Shown: positions 6,660 to 14,819 of the stretch, piece after piece
Position numbering within the stretch: position 1 is the first letter of the stretch
How the letters are laid out: the number at the start of each line of letters is the position of its first letter
Assembly (NCBI GenBank): GCA_016550395.1
Contig: JABXGY010000330.1
Location: 1 to 16,609, forward strand
DNA length: 16,609 nt
Direction of reading: 5' to 3'
Origin: an archaeon
GTDB lineage: Archaea > Asgardarchaeota > Hermodarchaeia > Hermodarchaeales > Hermodarchaeaceae
Notes under the pieces: generated by a model
Database searches by the model: none
Seen by the model: only the letters and a program-made list of their open reading frames with translations
What the model was told of the DNA's origin: nothing
Position numbers and translations under genes: made by a program

Positions 6660-7223
6660 TTACTTTTTTTGGCGTAATTGAACGAGGGTTCGATCAATTG
6701 TATTTTGAAGGGTTGGATTCCAGTCTCGTCTACGAAGTTGAAGTAAGGGTTCGATGGCTCGTTGATCTCCAAGTTGACCAAGGGCGTATGCGGCTGCGAT
6801 TCTAACTTCCAGATTGGAATCATTTAATCTATCGATGAGTGGTAGGACAGCTTCACAATCGTCATGGCGTGCGAGCTCACGACAGGCAACCATTCGGGCT
6901 CCAGGGTCATTGCTGCGTAATCGAATCAAGATTGGTGCGAGTACCCAATCAGCTCCCATTTTTTCGAAGGCACGAACCACTGCTTGGCGGACTTCAGATG
7001 AATTGTCATGCATGGCAATACCGAGAGCTTCATAAGCACGTCCATTGCGCATTGCACCCAGCTCAGAGGCAGCCCGAGCTCGTTCTATAGCATCAGGATG
7101 CGTCTGTAGGATTTTAGCTAATGCTTCAATCTTATCTGGGTTGCTCAATCCTTCAACCCCAAAAGATTCTGTATATTCTACATCACTTAACTTGGGTAAA
7201 AATCTGTGTGGTAAGGAGTTCAA
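6660..7223 (-). CDS. HEAT-repeat protein (PBS-lyase type repeats)
   Basis: The 187-residue soluble protein consists mainly of short alpha-helical repeats. Four or five HEAT-like units are visible from about residue 43 to 187. The clearest is DSNLEVRIAAAYALGQLGDQ (135-154), with the usual V-R-x-A-A-x-A-L-G-x-L-G pattern. Such repeats normally bind other proteins or, in phycobilin lyases, a chromophore; nothing here supports lyase activity. The start is a TTG at 7223, because an in-frame stop lies 24 bases upstream and no ATG precedes the repeats. No good ribosome binding site is seen, so the start is uncertain. The gene follows the DinB-like gene by 58 bp on the same strand and may share its transcript. 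Its partner is unknown. Confidence 0.75.
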   Translation of the reverse strand: MNSLPHRFLPKLSDVEYTESFGVEGLSNPDKIEALAKILQTHPDAIERARAASELGAMRNGRAYEALGIAMHDNSSEVRQAVVRAFEKMGADWVLAPILIRLRSNDPGARMVACRELARHDDCEAVLPLIDRLNDSNLEVRIAAAYALGQLGDQRAIEPLLQLRRRDWNPTLQNTIDRTLVQLRQKK

Positions 7224-7281
7224 TATTGGTTTTATTTGTGATTACCTTTATCAAGGAACAAATTGACAGCTTTTCTAGATG

Positions 7282-7761
7282 TTATTTAGTGGTGGAAATC
7301 CGATAGGGTACATAATCAGTCATTTGAACATTCTTTTCCAGTAGCCTTAATGCCATGACAATTTGACCACGATGATATGTGATGTGATTGATTATATGAA
7401 AGAAGATTTCGTTAAATTCAATGGTGATATCTGTGTTTTCTTTCCGAATTGTATATTCGTTAACCTTTCTTTCATTAATTAGTTCTATCCATAACTGCGT
7501 ATATCTGACAATGAAGTGAAACAACTCTTCTCTAGACATTGAATTAAAATCTGGTTCGGGGTCTCGATTTTTTCTTGTCCAATCGTGATACCATTCCCAA
7601 GTATCCTTGGCTAGGTGGATATACCGGTTGCGAATATTTCCACCATGGACACCGAAAGATTGGTTAAACTCTTCATCAGATAATGCTTCTACGAGTTTCC
7701 AAACTTCCCTATCCGCCCATTGCATATATGTTGCCATGTTCTTCAAGAGCTTCATTAGCAT
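7282..7761 (-). CDS. DinB-family metal-binding four-helix protein
   Basis: The 159-residue protein has the length and pattern of the DinB/YfiT superfamily. The three expected metal-binding histidines are present: one in the second helix (YIHLAKD) and two in NHITYHRGQ near the C-terminus, the most recognisable DinB motif. The following LRLLEKNVQMTDYVPY also fits the family. Members are putative metal-dependent hydrolases or thiol transferases, and the exact reaction is unknown for most. The ATG at 7761 is 5 bases after AAAGGTT. The TTG just before it and the ATG at 7755 are alternatives. It is the first gene of a possible two-gene unit with the HEAT-repeat gene and is divergent from the membrane gene at 7895. 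Confidence 0.85.
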   Translation of the reverse strand: MLMKLLKNMATYMQWADREVWKLVEALSDEEFNQSFGVHGGNIRNRYIHLAKDTWEWYHDWTRKNRDPEPDFNSMSREELFHFIVRYTQLWIELINERKVNEYTIRKENTDITIEFNEIFFHIINHITYHRGQIVMALRLLEKNVQMTDYVPYRISTTK

Positions 7762-7894
7762 CAAAGAACCTTTACCTTGATTTTTAGAATAAAACCCTTG
7801 CCTACCTTGGTTTTTGTAAGTGAATTTTTATTAGGAACCTAGCTTGAGATTTAGGATAATCATAGATTCACAGTGAATCATGAGGGAACAAAAA

Positions 7895-8302
7895 ATGAAG
7901 AAAGTGTTTGCTTATGTGTGCTTAATTAATGGAATATACGATATAATCCTTGGACTAGTTTTTCTTATCATTCCGCGCTTCTTGCTGAACTTTCTTGGTG
8001 CTCCAGAGAATATTTTTACTGCGACCAGTTTTCAAGTGATTGGTGTATTACTCCTCAGTCTTGGCATCGGCTTAGTTGCAGCATTTCGTAATCTTGATGG
8101 CTTGCTCATAATTCCATTTATCAAGATTATTGCTCACCTCGCAGGCGGTATAATGATTTATCATGCTATTACTTCAGCGTTATCGGTCATGATCATCGTT
8201 TTTGGCGTCATCGATATCATCTTTGCGTTGCTATACATCCTCTTCTTCCTACTCATCAAAGATTACAACTTTCGTGCTGTCTTCAAAACCTCTAGAACCT
8301 AG
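7895..8302 (+). CDS. Four-segment small membrane protein, unknown function
   Basis: The 135-residue hydrophobic protein has about four membrane helices (roughly 4-30, 42-65, 70-92, 96-125) and a short basic C-terminus. No catalytic motif or family was recognised. The INGIYDIILGLVFLIIP start recalls small DoxX-like or similar four-helix membrane proteins, but this is weak. The ATG at 7895 is preceded by GAGGGA with 7 bases between. The ATG at 7880, five codons upstream, is possible but lacks such a site. The gene has no partner downstream on its transcript, because a strong hairpin follows its stop. Confidence 0.65.
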   Translation: MKKVFAYVCLINGIYDIILGLVFLIIPRFLLNFLGAPENIFTATSFQVIGVLLLSLGIGLVAAFRNLDGLLIIPFIKIIAHLAGGIMIYHAITSALSVMIIVFGVIDIIFALLYILFFLLIKDYNFRAVFKTSRT

Positions 8303-8328
8303 GAAATAGTGACAGACTCCTTTACCAA

Positions 8329-8353
8329 AGCAGGTATGATATTCATGCCTGCT
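8329..8353 (+). terminator. Hairpin terminator after the small membrane gene
   Basis: Arms AGCAGGTATGA and TCATGCCTGCT pair over 11 positions (one G-U) around a TAT loop, followed by a pyrimidine-rich tract with TTTT. It starts 26 bases past the stop at 8302. Confidence 0.65.
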
Positions 8354-8377
8354 CTCTTCTCTGTTTTGATTAATAGA

Positions 8378-8385
8378 TTTTTAAA
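8378..8385 (+). promoter_or_regulatory. TATA-like box of the carboxypeptidase gene
   Basis: TTTTTAAA lies 85-92 bases before the ATG at 8470, between the upstream hairpin terminator and the gene. It implies a leader of about 60 bases. A second AT-rich box (AATATAATA, 8389-8397) is an alternative. Confidence 0.4.
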
Positions 8386-8469
8386 GGTAATATAATAGAT
8401 TTGAGAACAATAGGGTATGGGCTTGATGTTTGTCCAGAATATATGGATATGTCTGTTGGAGGGTCACAA

Positions 8470-10020
8470 ATGACAAAGAATAAAGCAGCTCCAAAAGTGT
8501 ATGAGTCGTTGATTTCTCTCTATCGTGATTATATCATTACTGAGTCGATTCGGGCAATACTTGTTTGGGATCAATTAACTTACATTCCTCCCAAAGGAAT
8601 CCCTTTGCGGGGTGAACAGTTAGCTCATTTATCAAAATGGAGAGTCCAATTTCTCAAAAGTCCTGAGCTTCAGAAGCTGCTGAATAAGGCAGAAAAAGAC
8701 ACTGTTTTGAAGCAATTAACTTTCCCTCAGAAGCGTAATGTCCATCTGATTCGTCGAAAAGTCAATGAATGGGCGTCAATTCCTGAAAAGTTAGCAATAG
8801 ATCTCATGAAGCAGCAAGCCATCGCAATGGGGGTCTGGAGACGAGCTAAACAAACACAGGATTGGTCGCTATTTGAGCCAGAACTTGTGAAATCCATGGA
8901 GCTCTACAAACAACGAGCTGAAATCCTCATGGATGTCAATGATGCTCCAACACCGTATGATGCGTTAATTGACCTTAATGAACCCAGTATAACACAAGAT
9001 GTTATTTCACGTGTATTTACTACTACTCGAAAACAACTCATTCCACTTATAGAACGTTATCATGCCGCAAGCCAATCTTTAGATTTCTCCTTTCTTAAAC
9101 GGATTGTATCAATTCCTGTTCAAAGGCAAATATCAACAGCTTTGGCAAATTTCATTAAATATGATACAACTTCACCTGAGGCTACTGGTCGGATTGATGA
9201 GACCGAGCATCCTTTCTCAACGGGATATCTTACAGATCTACGCATCACAACTCACTATTATGAGACTAATTTTACTGCTGCATTCTACAGTACTCTCCAC
9301 GAAGGTGGACATGTACTCTACGCTGTGAATCTGTTAAAGGCTAAACCAGAGTTTATGTTTCAGCCGATTGGTAACCAGTGTAGTGGTGGTTTCAGTGAGT
9401 GTTCAGCCCGGTTCGTTGAAAACGTGGTGGGGCGTTCACCAGAATTCATCAAGGCGTTCTATCCACAATTGAACCAGCTTACGAAGGAAGCTTTCAAGGA
9501 TATCCCCGTTAATCGTTTCACGCAATCCGTTAATCGTGTTCAACCTTCAAAGATACGGATTGAAGCAGACGAGTTGACTTATCTGCTTCATATTATCATT
9601 CGTTTCGAAATCGAACGAGGGTTGTTCGCTGAGAAAATCAAAATATCTGAACTGCCACTATTATGGAACCAAAAATACGATGAATACCTTGGTATTGAAA
9701 TTCTAAATGATGCAGAAGGCGTTTTACAAGATATTCACTGGGCCTGGGGTTTTGTAGGATATTTTCCAAGCTATGCATTAGGCAATCTCTATGGAGCCCA
9801 ACTCCTTGCTGTAATGGAGAAGGAACGCCCAGATTGGCGAAGCCAACTGGCAGAAGGTAACTTCTCACCAGTGAATCAGTGGCTCACTGAACGCTTCCAT
9901 GGACATGGTAAGTTATATGATCCCGAAGATTTACTCCGTCATTCAACAGGTGAGGGATTAACTGCAAAACCATTCATCAAATATGCGGAAGCCAAATATT
10001 CAGACTTATTTAACTTGTAA
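8470..10020 (+). CDS. M32-family zinc metallocarboxypeptidase (thermostable carboxypeptidase 1/Taq type)
   Basis: The 516-residue protein matches the usual M32 length. It removes residues from peptide C-termini in the cytosol, as no signal peptide is seen. The zinc site HEGGH (277-281) is the HExxH motif, and Glu310 in GFSECSARFVEN is the third ligand. Other M32 signatures follow the known order: HPFSTGYLTDLRITTHY (from 247), ADELTYLLH with RFEIE, and LQDIHWAWG then GYFPSYALGN (from 420). The family's usual GIHESQSR around the third ligand reads GFSECSAR here. The ATG at 8470 follows GGAGGG by 7 bases. The frame is open back to a TTG at 8401, but that stretch is probably untranslated. It has its own TATA box and stands alone. 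Confidence 0.93.
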   Translation: MTKNKAAPKVYESLISLYRDYIITESIRAILVWDQLTYIPPKGIPLRGEQLAHLSKWRVQFLKSPELQKLLNKAEKDTVLKQLTFPQKRNVHLIRRKVNEWASIPEKLAIDLMKQQAIAMGVWRRAKQTQDWSLFEPELVKSMELYKQRAEILMDVNDAPTPYDALIDLNEPSITQDVISRVFTTTRKQLIPLIERYHAASQSLDFSFLKRIVSIPVQRQISTALANFIKYDTTSPEATGRIDETEHPFSTGYLTDLRITTHYYETNFTAAFYSTLHEGGHVLYAVNLLKAKPEFMFQPIGNQCSGGFSECSARFVENVVGRSPEFIKAFYPQLNQLTKEAFKDIPVNRFTQSVNRVQPSKIRIEADELTYLLHIIIRFEIERGLFAEKIKISELPLLWNQKYDEYLGIEILNDAEGVLQDIHWAWGFVGYFPSYALGNLYGAQLLAVMEKERPDWRSQLAEGNFSPVNQWLTERFHGHGKLYDPEDLLRHSTGEGLTAKPFIKYAEAKYSDLFNL

Positions 10021-10044
10021 AGTATCTTTTATTCGGAATTAGTT

Positions 10045-10245
10045 TTACTTCATTGGATAGAGGTCCGCAACTATTAAGATTAGTAAACCAGGAACGGTTC
10101 CAGTAAATAGTATACCAATGATACCTGTCGCATTCAATCTTCTCTTATGAGCCTGAAAATCATGCCGCCAATGAAACCAGATAATGGTGAATATGAAGCC
10201 AATTATAACAGTCAGAATCACGAAGACTAAAATCAGGGTTGCCAA
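10045..10245 (-). CDS. Small two-helix membrane protein
   Basis: The 66-residue frame has two strongly hydrophobic helices (about 2-24 and 42-61) joined by a basic loop (HWRHDFQAHKRR). This is a typical small membrane protein, and no family was recognised. The start is a TTG at 10245, with an in-frame stop 21 bases upstream and only a weak GGA before it. It converges on the carboxypeptidase gene with 24 bp between stops. The regular hydrophobic pattern and lack of a competing frame make it likely real, but its short length and weak start leave doubt. Confidence 0.55.
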   Translation of the reverse strand: MATLILVFVILTVIIGFIFTIIWFHWRHDFQAHKRRLNATGIIGILFTGTVPGLLILIVADLYPMK

Positions 10246-10526
10246 TAATCCGAATGTTGTTCATAATATCGGATCAATCATTATAGGAAAGAAGGGCCAT
10301 AATAGCCATCCTCTGATAGCTATTGACAGAATGGAGAAGGGTATTTGGAGCTAGGTTCCAATATTCACAACGGTTTGGGAGTTATTCTTATTAGTCATTT
10401 CAAATCATGTCTTTGAGGGCTTTTTAAGGAGTAATTATCTGACGTTTTAATGCGCTTTAAACCACTCCTGAATATTCAAAGCTGAATTACAAAGGCTTTT
10501 ACCCAACTTTGATACTAACAAGTGGT
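10246..10526. other. Intergenic region between divergent membrane-protein genes
   Basis: No convincing gene is seen in these 281 bases. An inverted repeat with arms ATCCGA (10248-10253) and TCGGAT (10269-10274) lies next to the start of the small minus-strand gene. TTTTTAAGG (10421-10429) and CTTTAAACC (10454-10462) are possible TATA boxes for the plus-strand gene. Confidence 0.4.
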
Positions 10527-11921
10527 ATGACATCTGTAAATGATGAGAAAGCTCGTGGACCAATTGGTCCCATTGTGGCGCTTTTAATTGGAATGATTCT
10601 TTTATACGGCTTTGGCTTCTATAACCTCTTCTTTGTACTGTCTCCTTTTCTGCCAATTATCGTCGATATTATTAACTTTGCTTTTCCATGGCTCGCTCCT
10701 TACTGGTGGGCGGGACTTGCATTCATCGTTATCTTAGTCTTACTCGGACTTATTCTTGCCTACCTGATCTTACAATTAATGAAACGCGCTGCTGCTGGTA
10801 CCTTGAAGGTTCTCTGGCTACTTCAAGCCGTTTTGATGATTGCAGTTGGAATTTTCATGTTCCTGTTCTTGGGACCCTTTGGTATTTTTGGACTCATCTT
10901 TCCCTTTATTGGAATCCTTCAATTTTGGGTTTGGTTTCGACGGCGGCAAAAAATCGAACGGGCAGGAAAACTAGCCGAGTTTACAGCACAGCTCCTCCTC
11001 GAAGAAAAAGAAATGTTCATCATTCCCCTCGTAACGGCGATATTTAGTCTACTCACTGGTATTCTAATGATGGCGACCTACGGTGCTATGTATGCATGGT
11101 TACCTTTAATCGGTATCCCACCTGAATCCTGGATATTTTTCTTGTTATCTATCTTGGTACAAATCCCCTATTTGTTCGTATATTTCTCAGTCTTCTACGT
11201 CTTCGATGGAATTAACATCTCTATTGCTCATACGTGGTACCGGAATCAAGATCCTGTTCTACGTGGGGCTACTCGGGAGGTGCGAGGAGTATTAGGAACG
11301 ATTATCCAATTTGCTGCTGTTCGAACAGCCGTTTCCGTTGCTCAAAGCACTGCTCGACAAGGAGGACAACGTCAAGGAGGTATTTTTGCCATTATTGGTG
11401 CGATCGCTGCCCGAATCATTGGTACAATATTTTACTTCCTAACCTATTTTACACTTCCATCTATCATCATCGAAAAACGTGGATTAGTCGACTCAATTAA
11501 ACGATCAGCCCGAATCACCTGGAAATACCTCGTGGACGTATACATTGCAGAGACCGGTGTCTCCACCGTTTTCAGCTTCTTTGGAGGCTTGATGACTTTA
11601 GGCTTTCTAGCCGTAGGGTTCCTCTTCGGTTACATCATGGGAGCCTTCCTCTTAGGTAATCTATTTCTGGCATTGATTATTGGTATCGTATTCGCAGTTG
11701 TTTTTATGATCTTTGCTGCTGTTCCCAGCTATTTCATCTTCCGACCATTAAACACAGCCTATCGCACATTCATGTTCTCCTATGCTCTTGATGAAGAAAG
11801 TAATTTCACACTCCCTAGCCGATTACCAAAAGCATATCGTGACACAATAGAAGAAGCACAAGCAGAGTGGGAGGCTTCCGGTAAAGAACGAAAAATTGAA
11901 CCACCACCTGATGATTGGTGA
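10527..11921 (+). CDS. Multi-pass membrane protein, DUF6159-like C-terminal half
   Basis: The 464-residue membrane protein has two parts. Residues 1-150 carry about four membrane segments, and a short basic region follows (FRRRQKIERAGKLAE). The second half (about 160-440) resembles DUF6159: a stretch ending LLLEEKEMFIIPLV before a helix, an internal LPSIIIEKRGLVDSIKRSAR segment and several long helices. An acidic/basic soluble tail ends in PPPDDW. Function is unknown; DUF6159 proteins are general membrane proteins of bacteria and archaea. The ATG at 10527 is preferred; a TTG at 10509 is an alternative, and neither has a clear ribosome binding site. No partner gene is evident; the FKBP gene follows after 191 bp. 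Confidence 0.75.
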   Translation: MTSVNDEKARGPIGPIVALLIGMILLYGFGFYNLFFVLSPFLPIIVDIINFAFPWLAPYWWAGLAFIVILVLLGLILAYLILQLMKRAAAGTLKVLWLLQAVLMIAVGIFMFLFLGPFGIFGLIFPFIGILQFWVWFRRRQKIERAGKLAEFTAQLLLEEKEMFIIPLVTAIFSLLTGILMMATYGAMYAWLPLIGIPPESWIFFLLSILVQIPYLFVYFSVFYVFDGINISIAHTWYRNQDPVLRGATREVRGVLGTIIQFAAVRTAVSVAQSTARQGGQRQGGIFAIIGAIAARIIGTIFYFLTYFTLPSIIIEKRGLVDSIKRSARITWKYLVDVYIAETGVSTVFSFFGGLMTLGFLAVGFLFGYIMGAFLLGNLFLALIIGIVFAVVFMIFAAVPSYFIFRPLNTAYRTFMFSYALDEESNFTLPSRLPKAYRDTIEEAQAEWEASGKERKIEPPPDDW

Positions 11922-11952
11922 AACCTACTCGCTCTAAAACTAATTTCCCTAG

Positions 11953-11993
11953 CAATTCTTCTAGTTCGTAAAAGAAGGAAAATCTAAGAATTG
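11953..11993 (+). terminator. Possible stem-loop after the DUF6159-like gene
   Basis: Arms CAATTCTT and AAGAATTG are a perfect 8-bp inverted repeat with a 25-base loop, 31 bases past the stop. No T run follows, so a terminator role is uncertain. Confidence 0.25.
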
Positions 11994-12112
11994 GCACTGG
12001 ATTCTACATTAGATTACACCACAATAAACGGTCAGAAAATCAAGATTTTTCGCTATTGGCAAATCAAAAAAGGGAGAACATCACTTGGTTGAGATACCCT
12101 GGAGTGATACCT

Positions 12113-12442
12113 ATGACAGAAGCAAAGAATGGTGATACTGTCCGAGTCCACTATGTCGGAAAATTCCCCGGTGGCAAAGTCTTTGACACTTCACTAGAAA
12201 AAGAGGCAATTCGTGCAGGCGCCTATAATAAGGGTCGAGATTACAAACCTTTGAAAGTTACATTAGGTGCTGGTCAAGTCATTAAAGGTTTTAATGATGC
12301 TATCATCGGCCTCAAACCCGGTGAAGAAAAGACCGTAACCCTGTCACCTGAACAAGCCTATGGTAAAAAAGGAAGCCACCCAATGGCGGGTAAAACCCTC
12401 CAATTTCGAATCATTCTCGTCGATATCCTCGAATCCAGTTAA
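12113..12442 (+). CDS. FKBP-type peptidyl-prolyl cis-trans isomerase, short form
   Basis: The 109-residue cytosolic protein catalyses cis-trans isomerisation of Xaa-Pro bonds to assist folding. The FKBP signatures are in order: VHYVGKF (Tyr14), GGKVFDTS (Phe24, Asp25), GQVIKGFNDAIIGLKPGE (54-71), AYG (82-84) and LQFRIILVDIL at the end. A loop of about 18 residues (EKEAIRAGAYNKGRDYKPL) is inserted between the FDTS strand and the next, as in archaeal short FKBPs. The insert-in-flap domain that gives SlyD-type proteins chaperone activity is absent, since AYG runs straight into the last strand. The ATG at 12113 follows GGAGTG by 6 bases. A TTG 19 codons upstream (12056) would add residues with no FKBP counterpart. 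Confidence 0.93.
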   Translation: MTEAKNGDTVRVHYVGKFPGGKVFDTSLEKEAIRAGAYNKGRDYKPLKVTLGAGQVIKGFNDAIIGLKPGEEKTVTLSPEQAYGKKGSHPMAGKTLQFRIILVDILESS

Positions 12443-12469
12443 ATTATCTCTCAGCTCTAAGAGGTAGAG

Positions 12470-12477
12470 TTAAATAG
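12470..12477 (+). promoter_or_regulatory. TATA box of membrane HEAT-repeat gene
   Basis: TTAAATAG lies 43-50 bases before the ATG at 12521, predicting a leader of about 20 bases. It sits just after the FKBP stop, so the gene probably has its own transcript. Confidence 0.45.
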
Positions 12478-12520
12478 GGCTTTCCGCGTCCTTGCACCTC
12501 AAACGGGGGCACCACATAAA

Positions 12521-13858
12521 ATGTATCAGCCACAGATTAATCCTCTACTCAAATATTCACGATACATCCTTTGTTCTGGATTTCTCATCGCATTTATGGC
12601 GTATTTAGTTCCCTTTTATTCCCTTTACATCATTGTCACTGGCACGGCAATTTTTATGGTTGGATTCATATTACAAATCTATATGTACCGACTAATGTCT
12701 AAATACCGGGTTAAAACATCGCTTGGTGTCGATTATCTATTTCCTGAACTTGATAGCTGGATTGTCTCAGCTGATTTTGTTGCAATGCCTGAGGAAGTGA
12801 TTCCGACTGAAGCTGACCTTTCTGAGGAGGAAATACAAGCATACATCCAGCTTATCCAACTACGAAAACGCAAACGCAACGAAGCTGCTAGCCAACTTGC
12901 GCTGGCTGGTCGGAAAGCCATTCCTTATGTTCTACCTCTTTTCCAAGAAGAGCACCCTGATCCCCGTCTTAAAGCTGCGCTTATCATGCGACATCTTGGC
13001 CCTCGAGCAGCAAAAGCCGTTCCGACGCTCCTCGAAGTTATCGATGATTCAGATCTCACTGTGCACGCTCAGATAATCTGTGCTCTAGGACGTATAGGAT
13101 CTGCTGCTAGGGAAGCAATTCCAGTATTGGTCGACCAGCTCTCCAATGAGAACGATGACATTCGTGTTTGTGCCGCTGTAGCCATTGGTCGAATTTCGAA
13201 TGGAGGAAAGGTACAAGCCGATACGATCAAGGCATTAGAAACTCTTCTTGAAGATCCTGTCCCATCAGTCCAGACTGCTGGGCTTGTTACCCTAACTGGG
13301 CTGGGAGAAAAGGTTCCTAATCAACTTGAATTGCTTATCAGCAAACTACGTGACCCGAATGCGGTGCTCGCCTTGTTAGCTACAGAGAGACTTGGGTTAA
13401 TGAAAGAAGGAGCTAAAGATGCCATTCCTGATCTCATTGAAGCGCTGAAAACGAATCATCCTATTATCCATGTTAAAGTGTCCCATGCCCTCTATCGTAT
13501 TGGCTATGATCCATTAGCATTACTTCGTCCTATTTTGACTGCTGCAAAAAATGGAGAAATCTATGTGAAAATGGAAGCTTTGGAAATTCTCAAGGATTTT
13601 GGTCCTGATGCTGAACCAGCAATTCAGGCCTATGTTCGTATGCTCGGTGATAAGAACACATTAACCCGAGTTGTCGCTATTCGAGGAATTTCCTTCCTGG
13701 GAGAAAAAGCGCGACCCTTAGTTCCTCAACTGCGACGGGCACTTGCTGACCCTGCAAAGGCAGTCCGATATCATGCAGAAAAAATCCTGACAGGTCTTGG
13801 TGAACCTCTTGAAGAACCTGCTCAATTAGAAGCACCTGAGGCGTCTGAAGAAGACTAA
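12521..13858 (+). CDS. Membrane-anchored HEAT-repeat protein
   Basis: The 445-residue protein begins with two closely spaced membrane helices (about 13-32 and 34-56). A charged linker with an acidic stretch (PTEADLSEEEIQ) follows, and then about eight to ten HEAT-like repeats from residue 110 to 425, such as DLTVHAQIICALGRIGSAAR and TRVVAIRGISFLGEKAR. The acidic C-terminus (LEEPAQLEAPEASEED) is probably disordered. The short loop between the helices suggests a hairpin anchor with the repeat solenoid on the cytosolic side. It may act as a scaffold; no enzyme motif is present. The ATG at 12521 has a GGGGG tract 13 bases upstream. It converges on the endonuclease IV gene with 6 bp between the ends. 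Confidence 0.8.
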   Translation: MYQPQINPLLKYSRYILCSGFLIAFMAYLVPFYSLYIIVTGTAIFMVGFILQIYMYRLMSKYRVKTSLGVDYLFPELDSWIVSADFVAMPEEVIPTEADLSEEEIQAYIQLIQLRKRKRNEAASQLALAGRKAIPYVLPLFQEEHPDPRLKAALIMRHLGPRAAKAVPTLLEVIDDSDLTVHAQIICALGRIGSAAREAIPVLVDQLSNENDDIRVCAAVAIGRISNGGKVQADTIKALETLLEDPVPSVQTAGLVTLTGLGEKVPNQLELLISKLRDPNAVLALLATERLGLMKEGAKDAIPDLIEALKTNHPIIHVKVSHALYRIGYDPLALLRPILTAAKNGEIYVKMEALEILKDFGPDAEPAIQAYVRMLGDKNTLTRVVAIRGISFLGEKARPLVPQLRRALADPAKAVRYHAEKILTGLGEPLEEPAQLEAPEASEED

Positions 13859-13864
13859 ATTTGA

Positions 13865-14707
13865 TTATTCTCGAAGCTGAAATAATAGCTTCAGATTTCT
13901 TCGAAACCATTCGTCACCGCCAGGTGTTTCCAGGGTCATCGGATGTTCTAAGAACCGTTGGTCATTTACTAGTTGTTTGAAAGGTACGATTCCAATATGA
14001 CCATGCCCGATATTTTCATGTCGGTCTCTACGGCTTCCTAATTCTACTTTAGAGTCATTGAGGTGAAACCCTATTAGGTGCTCTAACCCAATGATAGAAT
14101 CAAAGTGATCAAATACTTCTTGTAAACCTTCGGGGGCTCTAAGATCATATCCTGCTGCGAAAGCATGTGAGGTATCAAAACAGATCTTGATTCGATCTGG
14201 GGATCCTATTTTTTCACGAATTTCTGCGATTTGTTCGAAGTTCCCACCCAGGAGGGAACCTGCACCAGCAGTATTCTCAATGCAAAGCTTCACGGATTGA
14301 TTTGGACGCTTCTGGAGTAATCTTTGTATACTACGGACTAACCTTCGGATTCCCTTCTTTTCTGTTGATTCACGATAGGATCCAGGATGGAAGACTAAAT
14401 AAGGAATTCCTAAGGCTTCACATCTGTCCATTTCATCTAGAAATGCAACTTCTGACCGTTTTCGGATATTCCTATCACCACTCGCGAGGTTAATTAGATA
14501 AATACTATGCGTCATCACTGCATGAATTTCACATTCTTTTATGGCGGTTTGAAACCCATCAATTGCATCATTAGAAAGGGGTTTACATTTCCATTGATTA
14601 GGATTCCTTGTGAAAATTTGTATGGCTTCACATCCTAAATCGCGTCCACGCTGTGGGGCTTTCTGAATGCCATCGGCAATAGAGACGTGACAGCCTAAGA
14701 GTCCCAA
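13865..14707 (-). CDS. nfo: Endonuclease IV (AP endonuclease)
   Basis: The 280-residue protein cleaves DNA 5' to abasic sites in base-excision repair and has the standard length. All nine zinc ligands of the family are found: His67, His107 (VFHPGSY), Glu144 (CIENTAGAGS), Asp178 and His181 (FDTSHAFAAG), His215 (GFHLNDSK), Asp228 and His230 (RDRHENIGHG) and Glu260 (LETPGG). The N-terminal GCHVS corresponds to the usual GAHVS a few residues from the start, so the TTG at 14707 fits, although its ribosome binding site is weak (GGGATGA). It is divergent from the MFS gene with 112 bp between the starts. Confidence 0.95.
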   Translation of the reverse strand: MGLLGCHVSIADGIQKAPQRGRDLGCEAIQIFTRNPNQWKCKPLSNDAIDGFQTAIKECEIHAVMTHSIYLINLASGDRNIRKRSEVAFLDEMDRCEALGIPYLVFHPGSYRESTEKKGIRRLVRSIQRLLQKRPNQSVKLCIENTAGAGSLLGGNFEQIAEIREKIGSPDRIKICFDTSHAFAAGYDLRAPEGLQEVFDHFDSIIGLEHLIGFHLNDSKVELGSRRDRHENIGHGHIGIVPFKQLVNDQRFLEHPMTLETPGGDEWFRRNLKLLFQLRE

Positions 14708-14777
14708 TTCGGTTTCATCCCAATTATCCTGTTTAACTAGAGGAAGGCTTTTCAGGTAATAAAATGGGTGATACGTC

Positions 14778-14784
14778 TTATAAT
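14778..14784 (+). promoter_or_regulatory. TATA box of the MFS gene
   Basis: TTATAAT lies about 36-42 bases before the GTG at 14820. On the opposite strand, TTTTATTA (14757-14764 read on minus) may serve nfo, so the gap is a divergent promoter region. Confidence 0.4.
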
Positions 14785-14819
14785 GTAAGCTTTGCTAGCC
14801 TTGAATTGAGGGTAAAATC

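Noticed and set aside
7805..7831. Possible fourth copy of the 37-bp repeat
   Set aside because: CTTGG, TTTGT and AGTGAA resemble parts of the repeat, but the A-run start is missing and several indels are needed. This is too weak to claim.
8401..8469. Extension of the carboxypeptidase to a TTG at 8401
   Set aside because: The ATG at 8470 has a strong GGAGGG site, and the extra residues have no counterpart in M32 enzymes.
10447..10656. Minus-strand open frame of 69 codons
   Set aside because: It overlaps the start of the DUF6159-like gene on the other strand and shows no recognisable features.
12056..12112. Extension of the FKBP to a TTG at 12056
   Set aside because: The ATG at 12113 has a well-placed GGAGTG site and gives the standard FKBP length.
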